Source: Flavobacterium bizetiae
GTDB taxonomy: Bacteria > Bacteroidota > Bacteroidia > Flavobacteriales > Flavobacteriaceae
Reading direction: 5' to 3'
Length of the DNA: 64,000 bases
Assembly: GCF_902804475.1 (NCBI RefSeq)
Contig: NZ_CADCSU010000103.1
Location: 24,548-88,547, forward strand
This document shows, piece after piece, positions 26,169 through 34,413 of the stretch. The position numbers were made by a program, and so were the translations under genes. Numbering within the stretch: position 1 is the stretch's first letter; each line of letters begins with the position of its first letter. Under the pieces are notes generated by a model. It saw only the letters and a list, made by a program, of their open reading frames with translations, did no database searches and was not told where the DNA came from.

Positions 26169-26951
26169 TCAGCGTTCTATTTCATAAGCTTTAAGATTCA
26201 AAAGTTCCTCAATCGAAATCACTTTATAATTGTTTTGCTGTAAAAATTGCAAAAACTGTTCCAATACCAAAACGGAGTGTGATGCCGTGTCGTGCAAAAG
26301 TACAATTCCGCCGGGAGAAACGCGTTTTATAATTCGGTTGAAAATTAATTCCTGATTTTTTGTTCCGCCGTCGAGCGATCGAATATTCCAGCCAATTACT
26401 TTATGTTTGGTTTTTTTTAAAGCTCTTCTGATCGAAGGAGTTGTAACTCCGTAAGGCGGACGAAAGAAGTTTATTTTTTTTGAAGTATATTTTTCCAGAA
26501 GTTCATCTGTTTTTTCAATTTCTTCCTGAATCTTTTCAGCATTATAAAAATCAAAAAACTTAGAATGACTGTACGAATGATTCCCAACCAAATGACCGGC
26601 GGCAATGATTTGTTTTAAGATTTCAGGATGTGCTTCGATGTTTTTTCCGATGCAAAAGAAAGTGGCTTTTACATCATATTTTTTCAGCAGTTCTAAAACA
26701 TCCAAAGTAAAAGTGCTTGGTCCGTCATCAAACGTAAGAGCAATTTTTTTTTCTGTTTCTAACGGATTATTACAGAAAGCTTTTACATGATAATTAGATG
26801 AAATTCGGGAAGAACCAAAAGCATTAATTCCTAACCAAATTAAAATTACAACAACAAACCACCATATGTTTATTGCTACATAAAAATTCAGAAGAAATAA
26901 TAAAAGCAATAAAAAAACAAAAAATAGTGATATGTTTTTGTGCGTTATCAT
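26169..26951 (-). CDS. Polysaccharide deacetylase (NodB) family protein
   Basis: 260 residues. An N-terminal membrane segment (FFVFLLLLLFLLNFYVAI and a second hydrophobic stretch) anchors a NodB domain with intact metal and catalytic motifs: LTFDDGPS (motif 1), GNHSYSHSKF (motif 2, HxxxH), FRPPYG (motif 3) and LLHDTASHS (motif 5). Such enzymes remove acetyl groups from sugars. Here it stands inside the pigment cluster, four bases overlapping the pseudo-ketosynthase gene, which suggests a role in processing an acylated intermediate, but this is open. Normal family length for the domain. Confidence 0.85.
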   Translation of the reverse strand: MITHKNISLFFVFLLLLLFLLNFYVAINIWWFVVVILIWLGINAFGSSRISSNYHVKAFCNNPLETEKKIALTFDDGPSTFTLDVLELLKKYDVKATFFCIGKNIEAHPEILKQIIAAGHLVGNHSYSHSKFFDFYNAEKIQEEIEKTDELLEKYTSKKINFFRPPYGVTTPSIRRALKKTKHKVIGWNIRSLDGGTKNQELIFNRIIKRVSPGGIVLLHDTASHSVLVLEQFLQFLQQNNYKVISIEELLNLKAYEIER

Positions 26952-28009
26952 TTTGTGATTAACGTAAAACTATGGTTTTTTCCGTTTAATTGATTGTATA
27001 ATAAAATGGTTTTATAAACTGGCTTTTCAACCGAATTTACTTTTATGATTTCCGGAATTTCCTGTGTTTTTAAAATTTTAGCTGCCATCCATAAAGCAAA
27101 AGCCGAAGCAGTATCGTATTCGCCGCTTAAATGTTTGTAATATAAAACAGGAGTTTCTGAGAAAGCATTTTCAGCAAGATTTCTATAATAATTTTCGAAA
27201 GCTACATTTCCGTCAAAACCTAAAACCAAAGCATCAATGTCTGAAATTTCTAAATTATTCGATTTCAAAAAAGATTTGATTTCAGCTTCAATCTCGTTTT
27301 CTGCAAGTGTATTTACAATTGCGATATCCAGAACTTCTGCGTACGTATGGTCTTTTCGTTCATTTTCTAATACAAAAAAACTGGCGCCTTCACCATAAAC
27401 CGCACCGCTTGTTGTAGAAGTTAAAACATCATAAGGTGCTTTGTTGTCTTCTTTTATACGACCGGAAAGCTTAAAAAGGGCAGTAGTATAATCTCCATTT
27501 TCATCAACTCCGCCTATTAAAACCGATTGTGCTTCGTCTTCTTCGATTTGCATTTTAGCATCTAATAAAGCCGACTCAAAAGAAACAGCGCCATTTACAT
27601 ACGTAAAATTATACCCTTTACATTGTTGTAAAAGAGCGATTTGCGCACCAACAGTATTATGTGTAGATTGAATAAAAGAAGTTGGCGTTAAAAATTCTTC
27701 GTTATTATCGAGAATACTTTTAAGGAATTTTTCAGAATCTTCGATGCATCCTAAACCTGTTCCGGTAATGATCGCATCTACTTTTTCGACATTGGCATCT
27801 TTCATTGCCAGAGCCGAAGCTACGATTCCGTTTTTTACGCCTTTTGCCATTCTGCGGCTTGCGGCTGGAGAAATATAATCTTTGTAAACCGGAGGAACAA
27901 TCGCCAAAACATTTTGATCATGATTGACAACGGCTTCTTCTAAAAAAACAGTATCAAATGTTTTTTGAGTCGAAATACAACCTACTCCATTTATATATGT
28001 TTTCTTCAT
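26948..28009 (-). CDS. Ketosynthase-like protein without catalytic residues (chain-length-factor type)
   Basis: 353 residues from the ATG at 28007-28009; a longer frame to 28057 overlaps the ketosynthase gene and is less likely. The fold is that of beta-ketoacyl synthases (YINGVGCIST, AIITGTGLGCIEDSEKFL, FIQSTHNTVGAQIAL, TSTTSGAVYGEGASFFVL). The active Cys is missing: the place of TACSS reads YVNGAVS. The HGTxT motif reads GFDGNVAF, and the KxxxGHTxGA motif reads KHLSGEYDTA. Thus all three catalytic positions are changed, as expected for a chain-length factor. It follows an active ketosynthase directly, so the two probably form a heterodimer that sets polyene length. Confidence 0.8.
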   Translation of the reverse strand: MKKTYINGVGCISTQKTFDTVFLEEAVVNHDQNVLAIVPPVYKDYISPAASRRMAKGVKNGIVASALAMKDANVEKVDAIITGTGLGCIEDSEKFLKSILDNNEEFLTPTSFIQSTHNTVGAQIALLQQCKGYNFTYVNGAVSFESALLDAKMQIEEDEAQSVLIGGVDENGDYTTALFKLSGRIKEDNKAPYDVLTSTTSGAVYGEGASFFVLENERKDHTYAEVLDIAIVNTLAENEIEAEIKSFLKSNNLEISDIDALVLGFDGNVAFENYYRNLAENAFSETPVLYYKHLSGEYDTASAFALWMAAKILKTQEIPEIIKVNSVEKPVYKTILLYNQLNGKNHSFTLITK

Positions 28010-28010
28010 T

Positions 28011-29207
28011 TTAGCTTTTTGAAAATATAAGGGTTGAACAATTTCCTCCAAAACCAAAAGAGTTGGATAAAACGTGTTCGATATTTTTGTTCTTTACAGC
28101 AGTTTGAGGTTGTAAATCAAATTCTTCCATCGGGTTTTCGAAATTCAAATTTGGATAAACCACATTATTCTGAATCGCCAAAACACTGTAAACCGCTTCA
28201 ATTGCAGCAGCTGCAGCCAAAGTATGTCCGGTAAAAGGTTTTGTCGAACTAAAATCAGGCACTTTTTCGTCCTGATAAATTCTCAACAATGCTCTTCCTT
28301 CAGATAAATCGTTGTTTGGAGTTGCCGTTCCGTGTACGTTGATATAATCAATTTGGGAAGGTTTTAAACCCGAGACTTCAAAAGCTTTTTTCATCGCCAA
28401 ATAAGCGCCATCACCATTTTCTGAAGAAGCGGTTTGATGAAAAGCGTCGTTTGCATTTCCGTAACCGGAAACTCTTGCCAACACTTTTTTATTTTGTTTC
28501 TCTACAATTTCATCCGATTCTAAAACCAAATATGCCGCTGCTTCGCCCAGGTTTAATCCTTTGCGTTCATTGTCAAAAGGTTTGTTGAAATCGTCTGATA
28601 AAATCATCAAAGTCTTAAATCCGTTAATCGTAAATTTTGCCAAACCATCGGCTCCGCCAACAATAACGCGATCTAGTTTTCCGGTTTTAATCAATCTTGC
28701 TCCCAACATTATCGAGTTTGCTGCAGACGAACAAGCCGTACTAATTGTGGTAACCATTCCTTTTAAACCCAGTTCTTCGGCAATTTTTTCTGCAACATCG
28801 CCACCGTCATGACAGGCAATATATTTTACCAGTTCAGGATGTTTAAAATAATCGTAATAATGTCTTTCGGTCATGTCCATTCCGCCTACACTTGTAGCCG
28901 AAATAAGTCCGGTTCTAAATTCGTTTATCGATGTAATTCCTGCATTTTCAACAGCTTGTTTTGCTGCCAAAGTTGCGATCATTGCCGTTCTCGAAAAGTT
29001 ATTATCTTCTGTAAGATTCAATTCATCAACCAATTCTTCGTTGGTTTTTTTGATTTCGCCTACTTTAATAACATCCGCATGAACCGTCGAAATATTTGTG
29101 ATACGAGAAATACCAATTTTATTTTCGATCAACGAAATATAATTTTCTTCGACTGAATTTCCAATCGAAGAGATAATTCCCATTCCCGTTATTGCAACAC
29201 CTTTCAT
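28011..29207 (-). CDS. Beta-ketoacyl-ACP synthase (KAS II type)
   Basis: 398 residues, normal FabF length. Active Cys near residue 159 in STACSSAANSIMLG; the first His in VHGTATPNND; the second in TKPFTGHTLAAAAAI, so the Cys-His-His triad is complete. N-terminal VAITGMGIISSIG is typical. It would add C2 units from malonyl-ACP in building the aryl polyene. It is followed after one base by the inactive ketosynthase-like gene, the classical KS-alpha / KS-beta order of type II polyketide synthases. Confidence 0.9.
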   Translation of the reverse strand: MKGVAITGMGIISSIGNSVEENYISLIENKIGISRITNISTVHADVIKVGEIKKTNEELVDELNLTEDNNFSRTAMIATLAAKQAVENAGITSINEFRTGLISATSVGGMDMTERHYYDYFKHPELVKYIACHDGGDVAEKIAEELGLKGMVTTISTACSSAANSIMLGARLIKTGKLDRVIVGGADGLAKFTINGFKTLMILSDDFNKPFDNERKGLNLGEAAAYLVLESDEIVEKQNKKVLARVSGYGNANDAFHQTASSENGDGAYLAMKKAFEVSGLKPSQIDYINVHGTATPNNDLSEGRALLRIYQDEKVPDFSSTKPFTGHTLAAAAAIEAVYSVLAIQNNVVYPNLNFENPMEEFDLQPQTAVKNKNIEHVLSNSFGFGGNCSTLIFSKS

Positions 29208-29208
29208 T

Positions 29209-29334
29209 TTTAGACTTCTTAGATTTTTAGACTTGCTTAGATTTCTTAGATTTTAGACTTGCTTAGATTTTTGATTTCTGGATTTAGACAGTTTTTAGTC
29301 TAAAAAGTCTAAAAATCTAAGCCAGTCTAAGAAG
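29209..29334. repeat. Repeats and inverted repeats between the ACP and ketosynthase genes
   Basis: The motifs TTAGACTTCTTAGAT, TTAGACTTGCTTAGAT and CTTAGATTTT repeat several times in 29211-29273, and the reverse complement (GTCTAAAAAGTCTAAAAATC, then TAAGCCAGTCTAAGAAGTC) lies at 29298-29337. Together they form a long imperfect hairpin in the 129-base spacer. Confidence 0.7.
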
Positions 29335-29336
29335 TC

Positions 29337-29594
29337 TTACTTCGTTCTGTTAGCGCTAATATAAGCTGCCATAGTTTCGATCGACTGGAAAATTGTTTTT
29401 CCTTCTTTCGGATCTACTAATTTAATTCCGTAATCTTTATCTAAAATAACGATCAATTCAAGTGCATCAATTGAGTCTAAACCTAAACCATCTCCAAACA
29501 AAGGATCATTATCAGCAATATCTTCGATTGCGATATCTTCAAGGTTAAGAGTGGTAATGATTTTATTTTTTAATTCTTCTTTTAATGCTTCCAT
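29337..29594 (-). CDS. Acyl carrier protein (first)
   Basis: 85 residues with the phosphopantetheine attachment motif GLGLDSIDALEL, Ser 41. The acidic helix pattern (DIAIEDIADNDPLFGDG) is typical. The ACP carries the growing chain as a thioester. It is followed by the KAS II-like pair, and preceded by the short ketosynthase-like protein, so it likely serves the aryl polyene or the alkyl chain branch. A second ACP lies at 42639-42893. Confidence 0.93.
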   Translation of the reverse strand: MEALKEELKNKIITTLNLEDIAIEDIADNDPLFGDGLGLDSIDALELIVILDKDYGIKLVDPKEGKTIFQSIETMAAYISANRTK

Positions 29595-29596
29595 GA

Positions 29597-30214
29597 TTAT
29601 TTATTATATAATGTATTGATATTTTCGTTTTTATATGTTGCGTTTTCGTCTTTGCTAATCGTGCAAAGAAACGCTTTATAACTGTCATTAAAAAATTCTA
29701 CCCAACCGCAAAGAACCATGTCTGCTTTATTCGTATTCAGAAGAATATCCGAGTAATTCGACATAAATTCAGTGTTAAAGTCCTCAAATATAAAGAAAGA
29801 ATTTTCACTTTTCAGTTGATGACGAATACTTATTTCGCCCAAACAAATATTTGGCAACGTGTAAACAAAAACCGCCGGACTCGGAAAGTAGTTTTCTTTG
29901 TCGGAAATCGATTCCTGATATTTTACATCGGTATCTAAACTCGATGATTTATTGGCCAAAACCAAAGCAATATTATTCTCTTGTTCAGTTGAAGTTATCG
30001 GACTCAAAAGCAATTCAGATCCTAAAAAAGCCAGTTTGCTCAAAGCATCCATTTTGAAAAACTTCGGGTATTGAATGTCAAAATTACGATACGCTTGTTT
30101 CGAGAAATCCCCGAAATCGGTTGGTTCAGTTTTGAATATAGAAGTTCCGTTCAAAACAATTTCGTTGTTTTGAATGGTGATGTAGGATTGTATGTGAGTT
30201 TTACTTTGAGTCAT
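29597..30214 (-). CDS. Short ketosynthase-like protein (N-terminal half only)
   Basis: 205 residues. The pattern ALSKLAFLGSELLL, NIALVLANKSSSLDTD and FPSPAVFVYTLPNICLGEIS corresponds to the N-terminal half of beta-ketoacyl synthases, where the active Cys would follow in the next strand. At that place it reads SENSFFIFEDF, with no Cys, and the protein ends before the His motifs. It cannot be a normal ketosynthase. Proteins like this are annotated as 3-oxoacyl-ACP synthases in flavobacterial flexirubin loci as I remember. It may bind the ACP encoded two bases downstream or act as a structural partner of the ketosynthases. Confidence 0.7.
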   Translation of the reverse strand: MTQSKTHIQSYITIQNNEIVLNGTSIFKTEPTDFGDFSKQAYRNFDIQYPKFFKMDALSKLAFLGSELLLSPITSTEQENNIALVLANKSSSLDTDVKYQESISDKENYFPSPAVFVYTLPNICLGEISIRHQLKSENSFFIFEDFNTEFMSNYSDILLNTNKADMVLCGWVEFFNDSYKAFLCTISKDENATYKNENINTLYNK

Positions 30215-30293
30215 TATTTTAATTTAACACTAATTCCACAAATTGGCACAGATTATTTTGGGTTTAAATTACACTACTCAATCTGTGATTTTT

Positions 30294-30905
30294 TTAAGAA
30301 ACCCAAGTATGAACAATATTTTTAATATGCCATTCTCCAGATTTATTTTCAATTGTAATTTCAAATCCTCTTCCACATTTTCCTCCACCGCATGAAGCAC
30401 TGGCAGATATAGTGCCGGAAGTTTTGGTTTTATTAAACTGAATATTAGAAATTTGAATTGTTCCAACAGGCATTTTGCTTTTTTTGTCGTTTATGTCCCA
30501 ATATATTTCTTCAGGAAATTTAGACGTATATTGAAAATCAAACTTTTTATTATTTTTAAAAGGAGTCAAATCAAATTTTTCATTTCTAATTTTATTGTTT
30601 ACTACATAATCATAAACACCAATTAAAATTCTGTTTTTATCATTTTTAATACTGTCTTGTTCAACTTGATATCTTTTTAATTTATCATGATAACCGATCG
30701 TATCTTCTTTATTTGTTTTAAAATCTAATCTTGGCATTGGAGGCGGATGCATTGTTCTTCGATCCATATAAATTGAATCTACAATTTCCAGAAAGACACT
30801 ATTCATTACCTCTTTTTCAAAATCAGATTCAGACACTTCTTTCTTTTTACATCCAAAAGAGGAAAGAAGAATTAGTGTTATAAATATGAATTTTGATAAT
30901 TTCAT
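30294..30905 (-). CDS. Lipoprotein of unknown function
   Basis: 203 residues from the ATG at 30903-30905; the frame extends to 30920 but the shorter start gives a clean lipoprotein signal (LSKFIFITLILLSSFGCKKKE). The mature part shows no domain that I recognise; ASASCGGGKCGRGFEITIEN near the C-terminus is Cys- and Gly-rich. Low-complexity and AT-rich codon use sets it apart somewhat from the biosynthetic genes. It lies between a ketosynthase and a short ketosynthase-like gene, after a membrane-protein gene that it follows closely. Probably accessory. Confidence 0.6.
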   Translation of the reverse strand: MKLSKFIFITLILLSSFGCKKKEVSESDFEKEVMNSVFLEIVDSIYMDRRTMHPPPMPRLDFKTNKEDTIGYHDKLKRYQVEQDSIKNDKNRILIGVYDYVVNNKIRNEKFDLTPFKNNKKFDFQYTSKFPEEIYWDINDKKSKMPVGTIQISNIQFNKTKTSGTISASASCGGGKCGRGFEITIENKSGEWHIKNIVHTWVS

Positions 30906-30910
30906 AAATG

Positions 30911-31447
30911 TTATTGACATAACTTTTTAATGTCCGCTTTTAAAAGTAACTGTGAAAAAAGAACAGGAAAATTTGTTTTATAACCTTTTTTAATCATTGT
31001 TATATAAATGTTATTTTTGTCTAGAATAAATATCCTGCTTGACTTGTATAAACTACTAATTCCGTAATTGTCTGATTTGTTATAAATTATTATTTCTTTT
31101 GAATTTGCAGCTCTCTCAAACCCTAATTTCTTACAATATTCAGTAATAATTGTTCTATTTTTTTCAGCATTATATTTGCTTACAATTTTTGTAAGATGTT
31201 TTTCAGTCGCCTTTCGATAAATTGCATAAGCAAAAAAGAGACTCCCCAAAAACAGAAGATAATATTCGGTTCCCGTTTTTGAATGATCTCGGTATGGATC
31301 GTAATAAACTAAAAAAGGACAAATAAATCCAAAGCTAAAAAACACAAAAAGAATTATGGTGTCAAATATATCAAACCAGCTTTCAGAATAGACCAGTTTG
31401 CTTTTGGCTATACTTTTCTCGATATCTAAGTTTTTTAAATTTCTCAT
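30911..31447 (-). CDS. Membrane protein of unknown function
   Basis: 178 residues. Two hydrophobic segments near the N-terminus (TIILFVFFSFGFICPFLVYY and YYLLFLGSLFFAYAIY) are followed by a cytoplasmic, Lys/Ile/Tyr-rich domain of about 100 residues (for example KLGFERAANSKEIIIYNKS). Its start overlaps the stop of the ketosynthase gene at 31444 by four bases, so translation is coupled. I do not recognise the family. With the next lipoprotein gene it forms a pair that does not fit known pigment functions. Confidence 0.6.
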   Translation of the reverse strand: MRNLKNLDIEKSIAKSKLVYSESWFDIFDTIILFVFFSFGFICPFLVYYDPYRDHSKTGTEYYLLFLGSLFFAYAIYRKATEKHLTKIVSKYNAEKNRTIITEYCKKLGFERAANSKEIIIYNKSDNYGISSLYKSSRIFILDKNNIYITMIKKGYKTNFPVLFSQLLLKADIKKLCQ

Positions 31448-32583
31448 TTCATCTTTTCAAAAACCACAGCCGTATTACAACCGCCAAAACCAGAAGCTGT
31501 TTTTAAAAAATAATCAATATTCGCTTCTTTATTTTTCTCAATAATACTAATAGCTTCACTAACTCCAATTTCATCAAAACCTTTCGATTCAAAAAGTATA
31601 TTTTGATTTACGGATTCAATCCCAATTACCGTTTCCAACAATCCCGAAGCGCCTAAAGTATGACCATAAAATCCTTTTAAACTATTGATGGGAACATTTT
31701 GTAAACTTAAGCGATTTAGTGCAATGGCTTCCATTTCGTCGTTGAACGGAGTTGCAGTTCCGTGTGCTGAAATATAATCGATTTTGTCCACTTCTATTTG
31801 GGCTTCTTTCAAAGCATTTTGTATACTTCTAAACAAACCTTCGCCTGTTCTTGAAGGACCCGAAATATGATTGGCATCATTTATAGAACTGTCACCAATT
31901 ACTTTTATTTTGGCGTTTTTGGCTTCCGCCGAAATTAAAGCAGCAGCGGTTGCTTCGCCTAAACTTACACCGGTTCTGTTTTTAGAATACGGTTTACAAG
32001 GTGAATCGCTCATTGCTTGAAAAGAATTAAATCCAGATAAAACAAATTCTGAAACTTCATCTCCTGCAATAACAAAAACGTTATCATACAATTCAGACTG
32101 AATCATTCTCTTCGCCACCGAAACAGCTAAAATTCCAGAAACACAAGCATTCGAAACTACAATTGGTTGTGTTTTGAATTGAAAGAAATCGGCAACATTT
32201 TGAGCTAAAACATCTAAATGCGCACTGTTGAAACTCTCTTCTGAATTCTCTTTTAAAGCCGTAACATTTCCTTTTGTGGTCGAAAGTATAAAAGCAGTTT
32301 TTGAGTTGAATCCAATCCCTGATTTTTTGATAATTGGCTCTAAAGCCAAAATCATCATTTTCTCTAAACGAGTATATTTTGTTTGAGCGCTTATTTTTGC
32401 AAAAGCACTGTTTATTTTTTCATCATTAATAATAGAAGCATAAAATGGTATTGGCATTAAAGAAGCATCTTCATGCAATTGAATTCCAGAATCGCCATGC
32501 AAGATCGCTTCGACATTCGATTGAACATCAAATCCTAAAGGGGTGATACAATTGGTTTCGGTGATATATACTTCTCTTATCAT
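31444..32583 (-). CDS. Beta-ketoacyl-ACP synthase
   Basis: 379 residues. The active Cys is near residue 147 in VVSNACVSGILAVSVA. The first His is in SAHGTATPFNDEMEA and the second in LKGFYGHTLGASGLLETV, so the triad is complete. It is one of three full ketosynthases of the FabF/KS type in the cluster. The exact branch (polyene or alkyl chain) cannot be told from sequence. The ABC exporter and thioesterase genes precede it, and a membrane-protein gene overlaps its stop. Confidence 0.88.
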   Translation of the reverse strand: MIREVYITETNCITPLGFDVQSNVEAILHGDSGIQLHEDASLMPIPFYASIINDEKINSAFAKISAQTKYTRLEKMMILALEPIIKKSGIGFNSKTAFILSTTKGNVTALKENSEESFNSAHLDVLAQNVADFFQFKTQPIVVSNACVSGILAVSVAKRMIQSELYDNVFVIAGDEVSEFVLSGFNSFQAMSDSPCKPYSKNRTGVSLGEATAAALISAEAKNAKIKVIGDSSINDANHISGPSRTGEGLFRSIQNALKEAQIEVDKIDYISAHGTATPFNDEMEAIALNRLSLQNVPINSLKGFYGHTLGASGLLETVIGIESVNQNILFESKGFDEIGVSEAISIIEKNKEANIDYFLKTASGFGGCNTAVVFEKMK

Positions 32584-32699
32584 TTTATCTTTATTTCTTG
32601 GCTTCTAAATAGCCCACAGATTTCACGGATTAAACAAATTTACACGGATTTTTATTAATTTGTAATTCGTGAAAATGGGTGTAATTCGTATTTCAATTT

Positions 32700-33161
32700 T
32701 TACTTTATCAATCCCACTTTTCGTTTCCATTCTTCGTAGAAAGGAGGATTTGTCAGCATTAGATTTCCTTCTTTATCTAAAAATACCTGGACAGTTTCGC
32801 CCGTGCAGGCAACTTCGCCTTTTGCATCTATAATTTTAAAACGGTAAATCATTTTGGCGGCCGGTGTATCTACAACCGTTGTTTCTATGGTTACCACATC
32901 GCCGTAACGCAAAGACAATTTGTGTTCGCATTTCGATTTTACAATTGGAGTTGTGTATTCAGTTTCTCCAATGTCTAAATACGTAAGTCCGTGTTGGCGG
33001 CCAAAGGCTTCACGTCCATCTTCAAAATAGGTAATGTAATTGCCATGCCAAACGATTCCAAGCGGATCAGTTTCGTTAAAACGAATTCTGATTTCGTGAG
33101 AGACGGTTAGGGCAGTGGCTTCGTTATACTGTTCTTTTCTTTTTGTCATAAAATAAGGCAA
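32700..33161 (-). CDS. 4-hydroxybenzoyl-CoA thioesterase family (YbgC-like) thioesterase
   Basis: 153 residues. The hotdog motif FNETDPLGIVWHGNYITYFEDGREAF contains the catalytic Asp of the 4HBT/YbgC family (TDxxGxVxHxxY). These enzymes split acyl-CoA or acyl-ACP thioesters. Its first codons overlap the end of the ABC permease gene by 38 bases, so it is translationally coupled; an ATG at 33147-33149 is an alternative start. In the cluster it may release the chain or edit wrong intermediates. Confidence 0.85.
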   Translation of the reverse strand: MPYFMTKRKEQYNEATALTVSHEIRIRFNETDPLGIVWHGNYITYFEDGREAFGRQHGLTYLDIGETEYTTPIVKSKCEHKLSLRYGDVVTIETTVVDTPAAKMIYRFKIIDAKGEVACTGETVQVFLDKEGNLMLTNPPFYEEWKRKVGLIK

Positions 33162-34413
33162 TGGATGTTGTGATAATGAAGAACAAAAATAACAAACTTA
33201 TTTTTGGGATGATTTCAAGGAAAGATACGTTTCGCAATAATACATCGTAGAAAGCTTCTAATCCCCAATTCATTGGTGACGATTTTGCGATATATTGCAT
33301 AATGGTTGGCATTGCAAAAACAGGCACCCAAACACCGCCAACAGCGGCCAGAATCAGTACACTTGTTGCGCCAAACGGTGCTGATTGTTCTTGTGTGCTT
33401 GCTATGGTTCCTAATAAAATTCCGAAACCTATGGCAGCAAAACCAGAGAATAAAGCAACGACGCTCATTAAAAATAAATGCCCTTCGATATTTAAAGAAG
33501 GTAAACCAATATGCGGAAATAAAAACACAGCAACGGCAACCATCATATAAAACTGAATCATACAAATGACCGAATAGGTAATGGTTTTACCTATAATTAC
33601 CACCAGATTAGAAACCGGATTGGTCAATAATCGAACGAATGTTCCTTGCGATTTTTCTTTTACAATATTAATAGACAACGGAATAACGATAAAAAATATG
33701 GCAAAAAGTGTCCAGGCCGGAACGTTGTGCTGTACCGAGTTTGGTCGAACTTCTTTGTTATTGATTTTCGGAATTATTTCTTTGAAAGTAATAAAACTTT
33801 TTTGCTCAAATTCAGCGGTTCCTTCTCCTAATTGGTTTTGAAAAGTGGTGTAAATTGATTTGGTTTCGATTTGAGAAATCATCTTATCAATCGAACTCAT
33901 CACGGCATTTTTGAAACTCATTTGAACCGCTGGATCAAAATACAATTTCACTTCTTTTTCTTTGATTACTTTAGGTTTTTCTGCTTGCGCTGTGGTATCC
34001 GTTTCTACTAAGCCCATTTTGCTGATGATGTTCTCAACATTCTGATCGATTTTGGTTTGCAAATCAACGCTTAGGTTTTTCGGAATTATAATCGCCAACT
34101 GAAATTTTCCTTTGTAAACGGCTTCTTTCGCCACTTCTTCAGTAATAGGTTTATTGTCAATTTGAGTATCAACGCTAAACAAATTGCTTTTTTCGAGATT
34201 ATCAAAAACCGTTTTAGATACAGAACCTTGATCGTTATCGACCAATAAAATCGGAATTTTATTGTCGCTAATCGTTTTAAAAGTACTGTCTTGTATTAAA
34301 GTTACCGTGATTACTAAAACCAGCGGCATGATAAATAAAATAATTAATCCGCCTAAATCTCGTTTGAGGAGGAGAAATTCTTTTACAACCGACATCCAAA
34401 TTTTATTGACCAT
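33124..34413 (-). CDS. ABC-2 type transporter permease
   Basis: 429 residues with one N-terminal helix (LGGLIILFIMPLVLVITVTLI), a periplasmic domain of about 190 residues, and five C-terminal helices (from WTLFAIFFIVIPLSINIV on). This is the ABC-2 (YhfK/DrrB-like) plan. Its start overlaps the end of the ATPase gene by 11 bases. Together they form an exporter, probably for a pigment-related lipid or precursor; the substrate is not evident from the sequence. Confidence 0.87.
   Translation of the reverse strand: MVNKIWMSVVKEFLLLKRDLGGLIILFIMPLVLVITVTLIQDSTFKTISDNKIPILLVDNDQGSVSKTVFDNLEKSNLFSVDTQIDNKPITEEVAKEAVYKGKFQLAIIIPKNLSVDLQTKIDQNVENIISKMGLVETDTTAQAEKPKVIKEKEVKLYFDPAVQMSFKNAVMSSIDKMISQIETKSIYTTFQNQLGEGTAEFEQKSFITFKEIIPKINNKEVRPNSVQHNVPAWTLFAIFFIVIPLSINIVKEKSQGTFVRLLTNPVSNLVVIIGKTITYSVICMIQFYMMVAVAVFLFPHIGLPSLNIEGHLFLMSVVALFSGFAAIGFGILLGTIASTQEQSAPFGATSVLILAAVGGVWVPVFAMPTIMQYIAKSSPMNWGLEAFYDVLLRNVSFLEIIPKISLLFLFFIITTSIALFYDKKKRTV

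Noticed and set aside
28010..28057. Longer N-terminus for the dead ketosynthase
   Set aside because: The added residues overlap the upstream ketosynthase and do not fit the family; the ATG at 28007-28009 begins with the usual ketosynthase first strand.
28809..29156. Open frame on the plus strand opposite the ketosynthase gene
   Set aside because: It mirrors a strongly conserved ketosynthase and its translation has no meaningful pattern.
33215..33841. Several open frames around the ABC permease gene
   Set aside because: Shadows of the permease frame, which has clear helices and correct gene overlaps.
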